64,000 nt of DNA from Acaryochloris sp. CCMEE 5410 (lineage in GTDB: Bacteria; Cyanobacteriota; Cyanobacteriia; Thermosynechococcales; Thermosynechococcaceae): the NCBI RefSeq assembly GCF_000238775.2, contig NZ_AFEJ02000002.1, positions 1,845,501-1,909,500 on the forward strand. Reading direction: 5' to 3'. The number at the start of each line of letters is the position of its first letter. Position 1 is the first letter of the stretch. The notes beneath the pieces were generated by a model that had not been told where the DNA came from, did no database searches, and saw only the letters and a program-made list of their open reading frames with translations. Both the position numbers and the translations under genes were made by a program. Positions 35,481-44,866 of the stretch are shown here, one piece after another.

Positions 35481-37001
35481 ATGTCTAAGTCACCCCACGA
35501 AACTGCTGTCGTTGTTATTGGTGCAGGCATTGGTGGCTTAACGGCTGGAGCACTCTTAGCAAAGCGCGGCTATCGCGTCAAAGTTTTTGACCAAGCCTGG
35601 GTGCCAGGAGGCTGCGCCTCTACCTTTAAACGGCGAGGGTTCACCTTTGATGTGGGGGCAACCCAAGTAGCAGGTTTAGAACCTGGCGGCATCCATCATC
35701 GTATTTTTCATGAATTAGGGGTTGAGATACCAACAGCCACCCACTGCGATCCAGCCTGCGCCGTCTTTTTACCCGGCGAAACAGAGCCGATTTCCGTTTG
35801 GCGAGATCCAGACCAGTGGCGGGCAGAGCGAGAAAAGCACTTTCCCGGTAGCGAAGGGCTTTGGCAGCTGTTAGCGAACCTGTTCCGCTATAACTGGGGG
35901 TTCCAATCCCGCGATCCAGTGATTCCCCCGCGTAACCTCTGGGATGGCTGGCAGCTTTTACAGGCCGTCCGTCCTGATACCTTATTAACGGTTCCCCACC
36001 TGTTTACGACCGTGGGTCAGCTTTTACGTTTAACGGGGCTAGGAAATCAACGTCGCTTAAAAACGTTTTTGGATCTCCAGCTCAAGCTTTATTCCCAGGT
36101 GAATGCCGATCAGACCGCCTTACTGTATGCAGCTACGGCGCTCGGCGTATCGCAAGCGCCACAAGGCTTGTTCCATTTGCACGGCAGTATGCAGGTGCTG
36201 AGCGATCGCATCGTCGAAGCCCTGAAAAAGCATGGCGGTGAACTGCATATGGGCCATAGCGTTGACCAAATTCAGGTGCATAGTCCGGAATTTTTAGGTG
36301 TATTAATCCGTCAGCAAAAAACAGGTGAGACTTGGACAGAATCGGCTGACCATGTGGTGGCCAATGTGACGGTGCAAAACCTCGTCCGCCTACTGGGAGA
36401 GGATGCGCCTCGTCAGTATCAACAGCGGGTCAAGAAACTCCCCCCCTCCTCCGGGGCCTTTGTGATTTATCTCGGGGTAGACGCGGCTGCCATTCCCGAG
36501 CACTGTCCGCCCCATCTGCAGTTTCTCTATGACTATGACGGTCCCATTGGCGAGAATAACTCCCTGTTTGTGTCTGTAAGCCGACCGGGGGATGGCCGCG
36601 CCCCTGAGGGGAAAGCCACGATCATTGCGTCTTCTTTTACGGATCCAAAGCTATGGGATGAAGCGGAGGATTATGAGGCGCTGAAGCAGGCGTATACGGA
36701 GGGTGCGATCGCACGTCTGAGTCAATATTTCCACCTCACCCCAGACACCATCATTCACCAAGAAGCCGCAACCCCCAGAACCTTTGCCCACTTTACAGGC
36801 CGCAGCCAAGGCATAGTCGGGGGCATCGGTCAGCGTCTATCTACCTTTGGCCCTTTTGGATTTGCAACACGGACTCCGATTAAGCGGTTATGGCTAGTCG
36901 GGGATTCAACTCATCCCGGCGAAGGCACGGCAGGAGTGAGCTATTCTGCCTTGACTGCCGTCAATCAATTGATGGCAATGTCAAAAAATATCTCCAACTA
37001 G
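35481..37001 (+). CDS. crtD: Carotenoid C-3',4' desaturase CrtD
   Basis: The 506-residue protein is an FAD-dependent oxidoreductase of the phytoene-desaturase type: dinucleotide-binding VVVIGAGIGGLTAGALLAKRG (residues 10-30, in part), PGGCASTFKRRGFTFDVGATQVAGLEPGG and C-terminal LWLVGDSTHPGEGTAGVSYSAL. The GATQVAGLEPGG and the late GEGTAGV stretch match the cyanobacterial CrtD group acting on myxoxanthophyll precursors, which is not the CrtH (cis-carotene isomerase) pattern. Other members of the family (CrtI, CrtN) are possible but less likely. The product probably acts at the membrane. Confidence 0.82.
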   Translation: MSKSPHETAVVVIGAGIGGLTAGALLAKRGYRVKVFDQAWVPGGCASTFKRRGFTFDVGATQVAGLEPGGIHHRIFHELGVEIPTATHCDPACAVFLPGETEPISVWRDPDQWRAEREKHFPGSEGLWQLLANLFRYNWGFQSRDPVIPPRNLWDGWQLLQAVRPDTLLTVPHLFTTVGQLLRLTGLGNQRRLKTFLDLQLKLYSQVNADQTALLYAATALGVSQAPQGLFHLHGSMQVLSDRIVEALKKHGGELHMGHSVDQIQVHSPEFLGVLIRQQKTGETWTESADHVVANVTVQNLVRLLGEDAPRQYQQRVKKLPPSSGAFVIYLGVDAAAIPEHCPPHLQFLYDYDGPIGENNSLFVSVSRPGDGRAPEGKATIIASSFTDPKLWDEAEDYEALKQAYTEGAIARLSQYFHLTPDTIIHQEAATPRTFAHFTGRSQGIVGGIGQRLSTFGPFGFATRTPIKRLWLVGDSTHPGEGTAGVSYSALTAVNQLMAMSKNISN

Positions 37002-37399
37002 GTAATTTAGGCAGAATTCAATTAGCTAAATTTATATTAGCAAGCTCAATTAGAAGTCTTAATTGAAAATCAACTCACTATATTTTTTATTCAGGAATAT
37101 AGTTCGTTTTTCCTCATCGACTTAACTTAACGGCAACAGAATACAAATCAATCTCTGAAACATACAAGCAGATAATTATCTGCACAGATAATTATCTGCT
37201 TGTATGTAAAACCTTAAAAAAACCAAAAAATACCGAACAAGCATAGATTCAAACAGCATAATATGCTTGCTCAACTATTTTTATTCTAATAAATATTAGA
37301 TAGTTTTCCATTGGAATACTAAATATATGTACACTCAATGCGTTCTCAAAATAGACGAGTAAATAACAACTACCTTTAGAGCAGGAAAGAATAAAGATT
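37002..37399. other. AT-rich intergenic region at the left border of the island
   Basis: This 398-bp, strongly AT-rich stretch contains the 48-bp palindrome at 37160-37207 and no gene. It marks the change from HIP1-bearing core DNA to the accessory island. Confidence 0.5.
37160..37207. repeat. Perfect 23-bp inverted repeat with 2-base centre
   Basis: The arm starts ACATACAAGCAGATAATTAT at 37160 and is repeated inverted up to 37207 around the two bases CA. Each arm contains the self-complementary AGATAATTATCT, so the element is a palindrome made of palindromes. There is no T-run after it on the plus strand; it could be a crtD mRNA end, a recombination site or a regulator-binding site. Confidence 0.85.
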
Positions 37400-39403
37400 A
37401 TGACTAAAAAATTAGCTGTTGTTATCTCTGGTGCAGTATCCCTCGGCAGCTATGAAGCAGGGGTCATATATGAAGTTTTAGAGATTCTTGCTAAACATAA
37501 TGAGACAGCTGAGGAAGATGATCGTATTGAAATTGATGTGATTACGGGTGCATCTGCAGGTGGAATGACAGCGTGTATTTTAGCTCAGCAGCTATTATTC
37601 AGTGATGAAGGATTTAGGAAACCTTATGAAAACTCACTTTTCAAAGCCTGGGTGAATGAAGTTGACATCACTGACTTACTTAAGTTTAATGAAGAGTATC
37701 AAGATCCACAAGAAAAGAGACAAGCACAAAATCGATCTATTTTTAATCCGAAAATTATAGATCGTATTGCAGAAAAACATCTCACCAATAATATACAGTC
37801 ATCGGCTAGTAGACATCCTGCTGTGGGTAATGAGCTATTGGTAGGTATTGCAATGTCAAATGTAAGTGGCTTTCAATATTCTGTTAAACCTGCACTTGGT
37901 GAGCCAGTTGAGTTCAATCATTTCAAAGATCAGTTTGTTTGTAAAATCTATCGGCATGAAAATAAAAAAGCCACTTTAAAAGAGCTAACTCTACCAGAAA
38001 TTGATAGTAGCTCAAGCACGAAATATGAATGGCAAGAGTTTAGAGATGCAGACTGGAATGAGCTAAGAGATGTTGGGATATCTTCTGGAGCGTTCCCAAT
38101 AGCATTTCCTCTCAAAGGTTTAAGACGTGAAGGCCAAGGAAAGTATCTACCCAGAGATAGTGATAACAAACCAAGAAGCAAAATATATGGCGACCAATAT
38201 TTATATACTGACGGAGGAGTATTTGAAAATGAGCCAATAAATATGGCCTATGAGCTAGTAAAGCAAATCGACAAAGGAGATAGTAAAAATAGATATTTTC
38301 TTTTGATTAAACCAGGAGTGCGCCAAGCATTAGATGAACCATTTCTGGATAAAGGCGAGAATATAATTTCAACAGGAGTAGCTATCCTCAACTCTATTTT
38401 TCAACAAGCTCAGTTTCAAGATTGGGCTCTTGAAGGGCTTAAAGAGTCTCGTCTTCTTACAATTACATCTACTAATGATGAACTTCTAAGTGATATATTT
38501 ATTGCATTTTCAGGATTTTTAGATATAAAATTCAGAGCTTATGACTACAACATAGGTAGGGAGTCTGCTCGCGAAAAACTAGGAAGTTTTTTCAGGCAGG
38601 GAGGAAAAGAATTTATAAATTTTGATCCTTCTCTTGATTTACATAGCAATCATCTACCAGACATAGACTGGCCTCTTACCTCTACAAAAAACGATTGGGA
38701 ATCAGAAAAGTTAAAGTTACAAAATGCTGCAAAGTCTAGGAATCAGATTGAAGGTTTTTATCAGCTACTAAATGAAGTCGAATTAGAAAAACGTCGAGAC
38801 ATAAAAGATTTAATATTGAAGAGAATAACAAATGGTATTGAGAATGTTGATTTAGATAATTGGATTAATAGTGTCAATCATGATATTGACACAAGAAACA
38901 AAGAGAAATTAGAAAGAGAAAAAAACTTACTCAAAAAATCCAGGATTATTTTTAATGACTTTACAAGAAATAAATATGGCAAGCCAGCAACAAAAAGATC
39001 TGCAAAAATTTTCACTGAATTCATCTTTAACTTTATAAGCGACTGGCTAGATAGAAACATGGTGAATATCTTTCTTACAGATGCCCAAATTTTGATGGCT
39101 AGCATTGCTACTTTTGGAATTGATCAAGGGAAAAAAGTTGAAGGTTTTTCAGGAGTCGAAACTCTTGGATTTGTTAATGAAGTTACCTCATTCCAGGCTG
39201 GAGGTAACTCCGCAATTGGAGAAATTGACGCTTGTTATGTGGGTGAAACTGAAAGAGAAGTCGTTCTTGCGTTTCGTTTTACTGCACTGCCTCAAAATGG
39301 CTTGGTGGAGCTAGTTAGGGATTGGTTGAACAACTTTAAGAGAACTTTGAAACGTAACGATATTTACCCCGGCCAAGGGCACTGGTCTGTTAGCAGGATC
39401 TAG
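37400..39403 (+). pseudogene. Patatin / class-3 lipase gene, 5' part (interrupted by IS1-like element)
   Basis: The 667-codon frame encodes a patatin domain at the N-terminus: GAVSLGSYEAGVIYEVLE, nucleophile Ser52 in GASAG, and catalytic Asp271 in YTDGGVFENEP. A long charged middle region follows. Near the end comes the start of a class-3 lipase domain (EIDACYVGETEREVVLAFRFTALP). The true coding sequence stops at the IS insertion (39370-39377); the last eight residues (GHWSVSRI) come from the element. The missing part continues in the same frame at 40453. The patatin domain is intact and may still be made as an active lipid hydrolase. AT-rich and unlike the flanking core genes. Confidence 0.85.
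39370..39377 (+). repeat. Target-site duplication CGGCCAAG, left copy
   Basis: Identical to 40446-40453; the 8-bp length is typical of IS1-family insertion. It directly abuts the inverted repeat GGCACTGGTCT. Confidence 0.9.
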
Positions 39404-40445
39404 CTATAATGCTTCCGACGCAACCTAATGTAGATCAATGGAATGCCCATATTGTCTAAGCGAGAAGATCCTAAAGCGCGGCTTTGATAGCCTGCAAGAT
39501 GGGACATTAGTCCAGCGATATCAGTGTAAGGATTGCAATCGGCGTTTCAACGAACGCACGGGTACCCCAATGGCTCGCTTACGCACCGCTAGTTCAGTAG
39601 TGAGCTATGCCATCAAAGCTCGCACCGAAGGGATGGGTATTCGTGCTGCAGGTCGAACTTTCGGTAAATCTCATACCACCATTATGCGTTGGGAAAAACG
39701 CCTAGCAGACCAAGCACAGAACTGGTCACCTCCCGCACCAGCAGCCTCTGATGTGACGGTAGAAGGGGATGAAGTTTACACGCGTGTAGGCAAAAATCTT
39801 CCCCCCAGCCAATCCCAGGGCTGGACCATCCATTTCCTTGAACGCGAAAGCCGCTATTGGTTGACAGCACAAGCTGGCCTCAAGGATGCACAACTTTTTG
39901 CAAATGGCGTTTACTCAGCTTGGGAGTGGGTCAAAGCCTGTGATGGGATTCGATGGTTTACCGATGGTGAGAGGCGTTATGGACAAGAACTTTGGAAGCT
40001 CGCCAATGTCTATCTCAATGGTGAGGAGTGTCATCCTGACTATGGGCATCGCAAGGTTTGGCGAGAGGGGTTAGAAGTCGCGATGAAAGTTAAAGGGTCT
40101 CAGGGGAATCGGCGAGTAGAGTGGGTGAAAGCAGAGCATCCCTTTACCGCTATCAGTCTAGGGTCTGAGGTCCATGCCAATCATAATGAGGCTCACAATG
40201 CTGCCTTGAGGAGACGATGTAGTGCTTATCGAAGACGGCAGAATCTCTACGCTAAGAAGCGGTCGGGGTTACAGCGAGTGCTAGATGTACAACGCCTGAT
40301 TCATAACTGGGTTAGACCCCATTGGGGGCTCAGTAAGCAGACCACACCAGCAATGGAGATGGGATTTTGTTCTCGTCCGTTGAGCACACTAGAACTCCTC
40401 ACCAATAAAGGGTTTAGGTATGTGCCCTGTTAGTAGACCAGTGCC
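39378..40445 (+). mobile_element. IS1-like insertion sequence, 1068 bp
   Basis: The ends form an imperfect terminal inverted repeat: GGCACTGGTCT at the left matches AGACCAGTGCC at the right, with further partial pairing inward (TTAGCAGG against CCTGTTAGT). Both sides carry the 8-bp direct repeat CGGCCAAG. One transposase frame fills the element. It interrupts a patatin/lipase gene in frame, and its intact ends and gene indicate a recent insertion. Confidence 0.92.
39438..40433 (+). CDS. IS1-family transposase (single frame)
   Basis: The 331-residue protein has an N-terminal zinc finger (CPYCLSEK...CKDC), a helix-turn-helix (GIRAAGRTFGKSHTTIMRWEKR), then the catalytic region with VEGDEVYTRVGK, a central segment containing WFTDGERRYGQ, and a C-terminal HNWVRPHWGLS. 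These are features of IS1-type InsA and InsB regions fused in one frame. It has no frameshift or internal stop and looks active. The stop lies just before the right inverted repeat. Confidence 0.88.
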   Translation: MECPYCLSEKILKRGFDSLQDGTLVQRYQCKDCNRRFNERTGTPMARLRTASSVVSYAIKARTEGMGIRAAGRTFGKSHTTIMRWEKRLADQAQNWSPPAPAASDVTVEGDEVYTRVGKNLPPSQSQGWTIHFLERESRYWLTAQAGLKDAQLFANGVYSAWEWVKACDGIRWFTDGERRYGQELWKLANVYLNGEECHPDYGHRKVWREGLEVAMKVKGSQGNRRVEWVKAEHPFTAISLGSEVHANHNEAHNAALRRRCSAYRRRQNLYAKKRSGLQRVLDVQRLIHNWVRPHWGLSKQTTPAMEMGFCSRPLSTLELLTNKGFRYVPC

Positions 40446-40453
40446 CGGCCAAG
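40446..40453 (+). repeat. Target-site duplication CGGCCAAG, right copy
   Basis: Second copy of the 8-bp duplication made when the IS1-like element entered the lipase gene. Confidence 0.9.
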
Positions 40454-41178
40454 TACATACTGGTTTTGCCCAAACTGTTGCAAACCTTGCCAATATAAAT
40501 ACTAATGCTTCTCACTCTTCATCAGGTTTTATTAATGAGGTCAAAAAGAGAATGCTAAGTAATGATATAGAGAAAAATCTTGTAATTACTGGATATAGCA
40601 AGGGCGGAGCAATAGCTCAACTCGCAGCAATACTTTTAACAAAACTAGGTATTCCAGCATCAAAAATTAAAGTAAGAACTTTTGCTGCACCTAAATGTGG
40701 AGATAAAGCTTTTGCAGATAAGTTTAATGAAATTTTCCCTAATGCTCTACGATATGAGTACCAAGATGATGTTATTCCACACTATCCTTTCAATAATGAG
40801 TTCAGGGATATCGTAGTAAAAGAATTAAATCCGCTTATTCGCAGAGTAATTACTACAATACACGAGCGAGATGACTCATCATCAGAATATATTCATGCTG
40901 GCAAATTACAATATATCAAAACTGTTAGTGATCATCCTGAACTTGTTCATGACAATAGTGAGTTATATAGCTTGAGATGCCACAACCTTGCTGAGAAAGT
41001 AAAAAATAGCTTTGATTTAGCTTTAATCAGAGACCATGGACATAAAGGCTTTATTAAATTCTTTAGTAATATTGAAGACAACAACGCGAACAATTCTTTA
41101 AATAAGTTTGACATTTCACTTGATAATTTCAACAATACTTTTAAGTCTCCAAGTGAATGGGAGAAACTCGATCAATAA
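40453..41178 (+). pseudogene. Patatin / class-3 lipase gene, 3' part
   Basis: Removing the IS and one target copy joins GQ directly to VHTGFAQTV, which is the normal order of a class-3 lipase domain. The GxSxG nucleophile follows as GYSKGGA, a probable catalytic Asp in YEYQDDVIPHYP, and later His residues. The reconstructed protein would have about 900 residues with two lipase modules. This piece alone has no start codon of its own. An in-frame start inside the IS end (ATG at about 40420) could produce a fragment lacking the N-terminal strands of the lipase. Confidence 0.85.
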
Positions 41179-41189
41179 CTCAAGATTAA

Positions 41190-41198
41190 AGTCGATGG
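41190..41198 (+). repeat. Target-site duplication AGTCGATGG, left copy
   Basis: Matches 42681-42689. The bases AAGTCGAT at 41189-41196 are at the same time the left target copy of the second IS1-like element (right copy 43467-43474), showing that the ISKra4-like element landed on that junction. Confidence 0.85.
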
Positions 41199-42680
41199 GG
41201 GCGTAAGCACAGAATCGGGGATGTATGGCTCAAAGAAAAACGGGTCAAGGACAATAGATCCTGTACCCGAATCAAAAACTTGTCATGAGCCTAACATCGC
41301 AATTGCCAACCGTACTAGAGCATCACGAATTTCTAGAACAGGTCGAAGCACTCAAAGAATCACCCAGCCTGAGTCAGATGGTTTATATCGTTCTGCAAAT
41401 GGGTTTGTATTTGGCTCGATGGCTTCTGGAGGATGAACTCTCACGGCGAGCAAAACAGTATTTGAATGGCCTAGGTGTAGCACCTGCGGAACCCGCTTGC
41501 ACTCGAAGGGATGGGAATCTCGTCAGATGCAGACACTGGTGGGAAATATTTACTGAAAGCGACGGGTGGGTCGTTGTCCAAAAGGGTGTCCAGGTAGTCT
41601 ATCAGCTCCTCTGGACCAATCCATTGGGATTACCTCTTACCAGCACAGCAGTAAAGAACTGGTGCGTCTAGGCTGCTTGTTAAGTCTATTTATGCCCTAT
41701 GAACTGGCCAGTTGGATGCTGAGTCAGTGGAGTGGTTTATCCGTCAGTTCATCAAGCTTGTGGAATTGGGTGCAAGTCATGGGCAACAAAGCTTATCAGG
41801 AGCTAGAGGCTCAACTCAAAGCTCAAGCATCAGGTGAACAGGCTCCTAGTGAAGCGATTTCAGAGGTGTTGTCTGCTCTGCCTTTGGCCATTGCTGCTGA
41901 CGGTGTGATGGTGCCCTTTCGCCCCACTCCGAAAACCCCCAAGGGAAAAATCCAGTGGCGAGAAGTTAAAGTCGCTATCTTAGCCCGCCTGGGAACACGG
42001 CTCACCCGAGCTAAAAGAGTGTCCCCCAACTACTGCGTCGAAGACTGGTAGCAGTATTGGGCGATATCGACCAGTTCATCCCCTTACTGCAACTCGAAGC
42101 CCGCAAACAAGACTTTGAATCGGCCCCAAGCGTCATCTGGTTGAGTGATGGGGGCGAGGCTTCTGGCGAGTCTACCGCACCTTGTTCTCTCACTGTGCTG
42201 TGGCAGTTCTCGATTTTTTCATGCAGCAGGCCATCTTGCACGAGCAACAAAAGTGATGTTTGGGGATGTTCGCTCTGCTCAAGCCCAAGCCTGGTTTCGG
42301 CGCTGGCGACACCAATTGCGACATGGGCAACACCTATTAGTATTGCGGTCCTTGACGATGTTGATTCACTCACAATTGTTTACGGGCAAATCTTTTACGA
42401 CGTTGCTCCAGGTACAGGCTTATTTCCAGCGCCATCTGCGACACATCCAATATCGCCACTTTGAACAACTACAGATACCGCTGGGGTCAGGAATGGTCGA
42501 AAGTGCTTGTAAGTGGCTGATTCAACAGCGCTTTAAGGGGGTTGGTATGCGCTGGAGTGAGGATGGTTTCAATCATCTACTCATGCTGCGGCTTGCCTGG
42601 GTCAATCAACGGTTTGACTCCCTATTCCCAGGGGTAACCATTCCGAAGTCTAAGGCATCCCCGATCCATTAGCTACGCCC
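41199..42680 (+). mobile_element. ISKra4-like insertion sequence with decayed transposase, 1482 bp
   Basis: The ends pair as GGGCGTA, eight unmatched bases, then ATCGGGGATG, inverted at the right end (CATCCCCGAT ... TACGCCC). Nine-bp direct repeats AGTCGATGG flank it. The interior codes for a broken ISKra4-type transposase. It is inserted across the left end of the neighbouring IS1-like element. Confidence 0.88.
41285..42672 (+). pseudogene. ISKra4-family transposase, multiply frameshifted
   Basis: Fragments in different frames follow the family order. First comes LEHHEFLEQVEALKESPSLSQM with YLARWLLEDELS. A zinc-finger part (PRCSTCGTRLHSKGWESRQMQTLVG) after a shift near 41465 is followed by an in-frame TGA at 41554-41556, where a Trp codon is expected. 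Next come LGCLLSLFMPYELASWMLSQWSGL, then GDIDQFIPLLQLEARKQDFES after a shift near 42040, GFWRVYRTLFSHCAVAVLDFF near 42160-42210 in another frame, and finally FHAAGHLARATKVMFGD to LAWVNQRFDS. At least four frame changes and a stop make it inactive. Confidence 0.85.
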
Positions 42681-42689
42681 AGTCGATGG
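42681..42689 (+). repeat. Target-site duplication AGTCGATGG, right copy
   Basis: Its last two bases (GG) are also the first two bases of the next IS1-like element's terminal repeat, which fixes the order of the two insertions. Confidence 0.85.
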
Positions 42690-42694
42690 TAGTC

Positions 42695-43087
42695 CTAGTC
42701 CTGTAAGGATGCATTGTAGTGATGGACAAACATCCAGATTGCTCCAATATGATTCTCAAGCTTTTTCGAGAACGACAGTGTCTTTCGAACTAACCGAGAC
42801 ACTCGCTGACGCATGGTGCAGTTGAAGCGTTCAATATAGGAGGTTTGGCCTGTTTCCTTGCCCACAGCTTGATGTCGTTGTTTGGGAAAAACACAGCCGT
42901 AAGCATCCCAAAAATCCATGTAGGCCACCGCACATTGACGATAGACTCCTGGCAAGGAATTCCATAGCTGACGAGCACCTTGCTGGGAGCGTGCCCCCAC
43001 ATAAACACCGACTATCTCACGCGTGATGACATCAAGAGCAAGCCATATCCACTGTTTATTGCTCTTATCGTTCACAAATGACCACAC
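42695..43087 (-). CDS. IS1 transposase InsB-like catalytic part
   Basis: The 131-codon frame encodes the DDE part: WSFVNDKSNKQWIWLALDVITREIVGVYVG, AYMDFWDAYGCVFP and SYIERFNCTMRQRVSRLVRKTLSFSKKLENHIGAIWMF. The frame is open further upstream to about 43127 (KGRLTIQCDEVW), so the product is normally read as a fusion with InsA. The offset from the InsA frame is +1, not the -1 of enteric IS1. Confidence 0.8.
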   Translation of the reverse strand: MWSFVNDKSNKQWIWLALDVITREIVGVYVGARSQQGARQLWNSLPGVYRQCAVAYMDFWDAYGCVFPKQRHQAVGKETGQTSYIERFNCTMRQRVSRLVRKTLSFSKKLENHIGAIWMFVHHYNASLQD

Positions 43088-43091
43088 TTCA

Positions 43092-43409
43092 TCACATTGA
43101 ATAGTTAATCGGCCTTTTATTTGATGATATGTTCACAGTACGAGGCACTGCTGCATACTTACAGTTCACGTACTCCTGTAGCCAGCTTTCAGAAACATCA
43201 CAGACCCTGGCAATACCTGCCAGAGATATCTTCTCAAGCAATAGCTTATCGATCAGGCCTTTAGTGGATGAATCAATTCGCTTTTGCTGAGGAGCTTCCA
43301 CAAACTGATGACCACAGGTTTTACATTTGTGGTTTTGCTTGCCATTATGGATTCGACCGTTTTTGACAACGTTTTGAGAATGACAGTTAGGGCAGGTCAA
43401 TGTCGACAT
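43092..43409 (-). CDS. IS1 InsA-like zinc-finger/HTH part
   Basis: The 105-residue product has a zinc finger (CPNCHSQ...CKTCGHQF) and a helix-turn-helix (KGLIDKLLLEKISLAGIARVCDVSESWLQEYV). It is the DNA-binding half of an IS1 transposase. Its last residues (VPRTVNISSNKRPINYSM) run over the start of the InsB frame, and AATAAAAGG in the overlap could be a slippage site. Confidence 0.8.
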   Translation of the reverse strand: MSTLTCPNCHSQNVVKNGRIHNGKQNHKCKTCGHQFVEAPQQKRIDSSTKGLIDKLLLEKISLAGIARVCDVSESWLQEYVNCKYAAVPRTVNISSNKRPINYSM

Positions 43410-43509
43410 TTGTGATGCTGGAATTTGGATGTTGGATATACCTATCCTTACATCTGGCGGACTACCAAGTCGATTATCATCTATTTAAAATCTGAGCTAA
43501 GCAATATAA

Positions 43510-44418
43510 TTAACGAATAGGATTATAGTAAATAAATTTACTAAACAATGTTAAACTATTTTTTTCAATATATGCAGCACGTCCTTCTGGAAAGTTTGCT
43601 GCTCGTTGTCGCCAACAATTAGCAACATATCGAGTGGATTTCTTTATAGAGAGGTCATTCTCCGTAGCAATAGCATGGTTATAGTCTTTACAGCCAACAA
43701 CATGGTTTGAGAGTTTATCTATGTAATTAATTTCATCTACTCGCTTCCAATATTTTTTATTAACTTGCCATAGTCGATATCCAGCTAAATCTAGTAGAGA
43801 CGCATCAGCAATTATTGATGCAATATCAATAGAATTTCCTATCGGTGAGTTAGTACAAAAAGAATCTTTATACCTTTTTATATCAGGTGTAACATGCATT
43901 GAAATTGCATTGGCAATTTCAATGCCTTTATTACACATATTTGCCTTTTTAGAGATATTTAGCGCAATATCTCCGCTCTCTACGGCAAAACAACATTTTT
44001 TACTTTTGGACTCTAAGGCAATATCGTGAAGAAGAGATGCAACATAGAGCGTCTCTCGATCAATTTTTAATCCATCAATATGATTCAATGCCAGGCTATA
44101 TAAATATGTGCGAAAAGAATGATTAATTATCTCCTCATGTATGAGATTTGATTGATATCTCTCAAAACACTCCTTTTCAGCCTCTTTTGCAAGCTGGGAA
44201 TCTGGAAAGAGAAGCGTGTTAATCTCTATATCCTCTAGCTCGCCTATAGATTTAGGAGGTACTGGCAGGCAGTAAAAAGCCAGATCTCGAACACATAGAG
44301 ATATTGTTTTTATTAGTGGGAAAAATATCTCAATGCGTTCAGAAGGAGATAGTTTTCCACGGATATTTCCCCAATCTATCGACCCAATCAAACTCTTCTT
44401 AGATGGGCGCATAATCAT
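43510..44418 (-). CDS. HD-domain protein
   Basis: The 302-residue protein has an HD metal-dependent phosphohydrolase core: HSFRTYLYSLALN, then LYVASLLHDIALE (the HD pair), and DIASIIADASLLDLAGYRLW with a later conserved Asp. The general layout recalls cyanamide-hydratase/HD-type small proteins. The C-terminal part is Lys/Tyr-rich, and the N-terminus is not recognised. AT-rich, next to the IS cluster, on the strand opposite to the patatin/lipase gene. Function unknown. Confidence 0.75.
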   Translation of the reverse strand: MIMRPSKKSLIGSIDWGNIRGKLSPSERIEIFFPLIKTISLCVRDLAFYCLPVPPKSIGELEDIEINTLLFPDSQLAKEAEKECFERYQSNLIHEEIINHSFRTYLYSLALNHIDGLKIDRETLYVASLLHDIALESKSKKCCFAVESGDIALNISKKANMCNKGIEIANAISMHVTPDIKRYKDSFCTNSPIGNSIDIASIIADASLLDLAGYRLWQVNKKYWKRVDEINYIDKLSNHVVGCKDYNHAIATENDLSIKKSTRYVANCWRQRAANFPEGRAAYIEKNSLTLFSKFIYYNPIR

Positions 44419-44551
44419 TCTTTATTTTACAATGTAGATTTCACTTATTAGGATGCTAGATCTAGCAATAAGAAACAAAGATTCTTCTTATTTTATAGAA
44501 ATCTTTAGAATCCAAAGCTATTAGTATCAACACAATTTAATGTTAAGGCTT

Positions 44552-44845
44552 TCACTTTTCTCTTAGCAGTTCGAACAGTTCCAGTAAACCCACCGTACCG
44601 ACAAAAAACGTGTATAGTCCATAAGGAATAGGAGACTGCTCGCGAGACTTGGCAAATAGACTCGCCACCACCCCTTCCACCGCATGGGCCGTCAGGGCAA
44701 ATCGCTCAAACCAAAAGAGTCCAATGGGCAACGGCGGTAACGGTTTTCCGGTCTGCAAGGCATAGAACGTCCATATTTCCACACCGATAGCAGCGCAAAT
44801 CAGGATGGGGGCAAGAACTTTAATGATTGGGTAAAACTTTTTCAT
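44552..44845 (-). CDS. Small membrane protein
   Basis: The 97-residue product has three hydrophobic segments (IIKVLAPILICAAIGVEIWTFYAL, IGLFWFERFALTAHAVEGVVASLFA, IPYGLYTFFVGTVGLLELFELL). No family is certain. It is the last gene of a three-gene minus-strand group starting at 46146. Confidence 0.68.
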   Translation of the reverse strand: MKKFYPIIKVLAPILICAAIGVEIWTFYALQTGKPLPPLPIGLFWFERFALTAHAVEGVVASLFAKSREQSPIPYGLYTFFVGTVGLLELFELLREK

Positions 44846-44866
44846 GACTTTTCAGCAGTGAGTGGT

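Larger units (their letters stand above)
42688..43466 (-). mobile_element. Second IS1-like insertion sequence, 779 bp
   Basis: The ends pair as GGTAGTCC, six unmatched bases, TGTAAGGAT, inverted at the right end (ATCCTTACA ... GGACTACC). The right flank is AAGTCGAT (43467-43474). The matching left copy is now at 41189-41196, separated by the later ISKra4-like insertion. Size and the two frames insA and insB fit the classic compact IS1 design. Confidence 0.88.

Noticed and set aside
41285-42672. Programmed frameshifting as an explanation for the ISKra4 fragments
   Set aside because: There are at least four frame changes and an internal TGA, far more than any programmed event.
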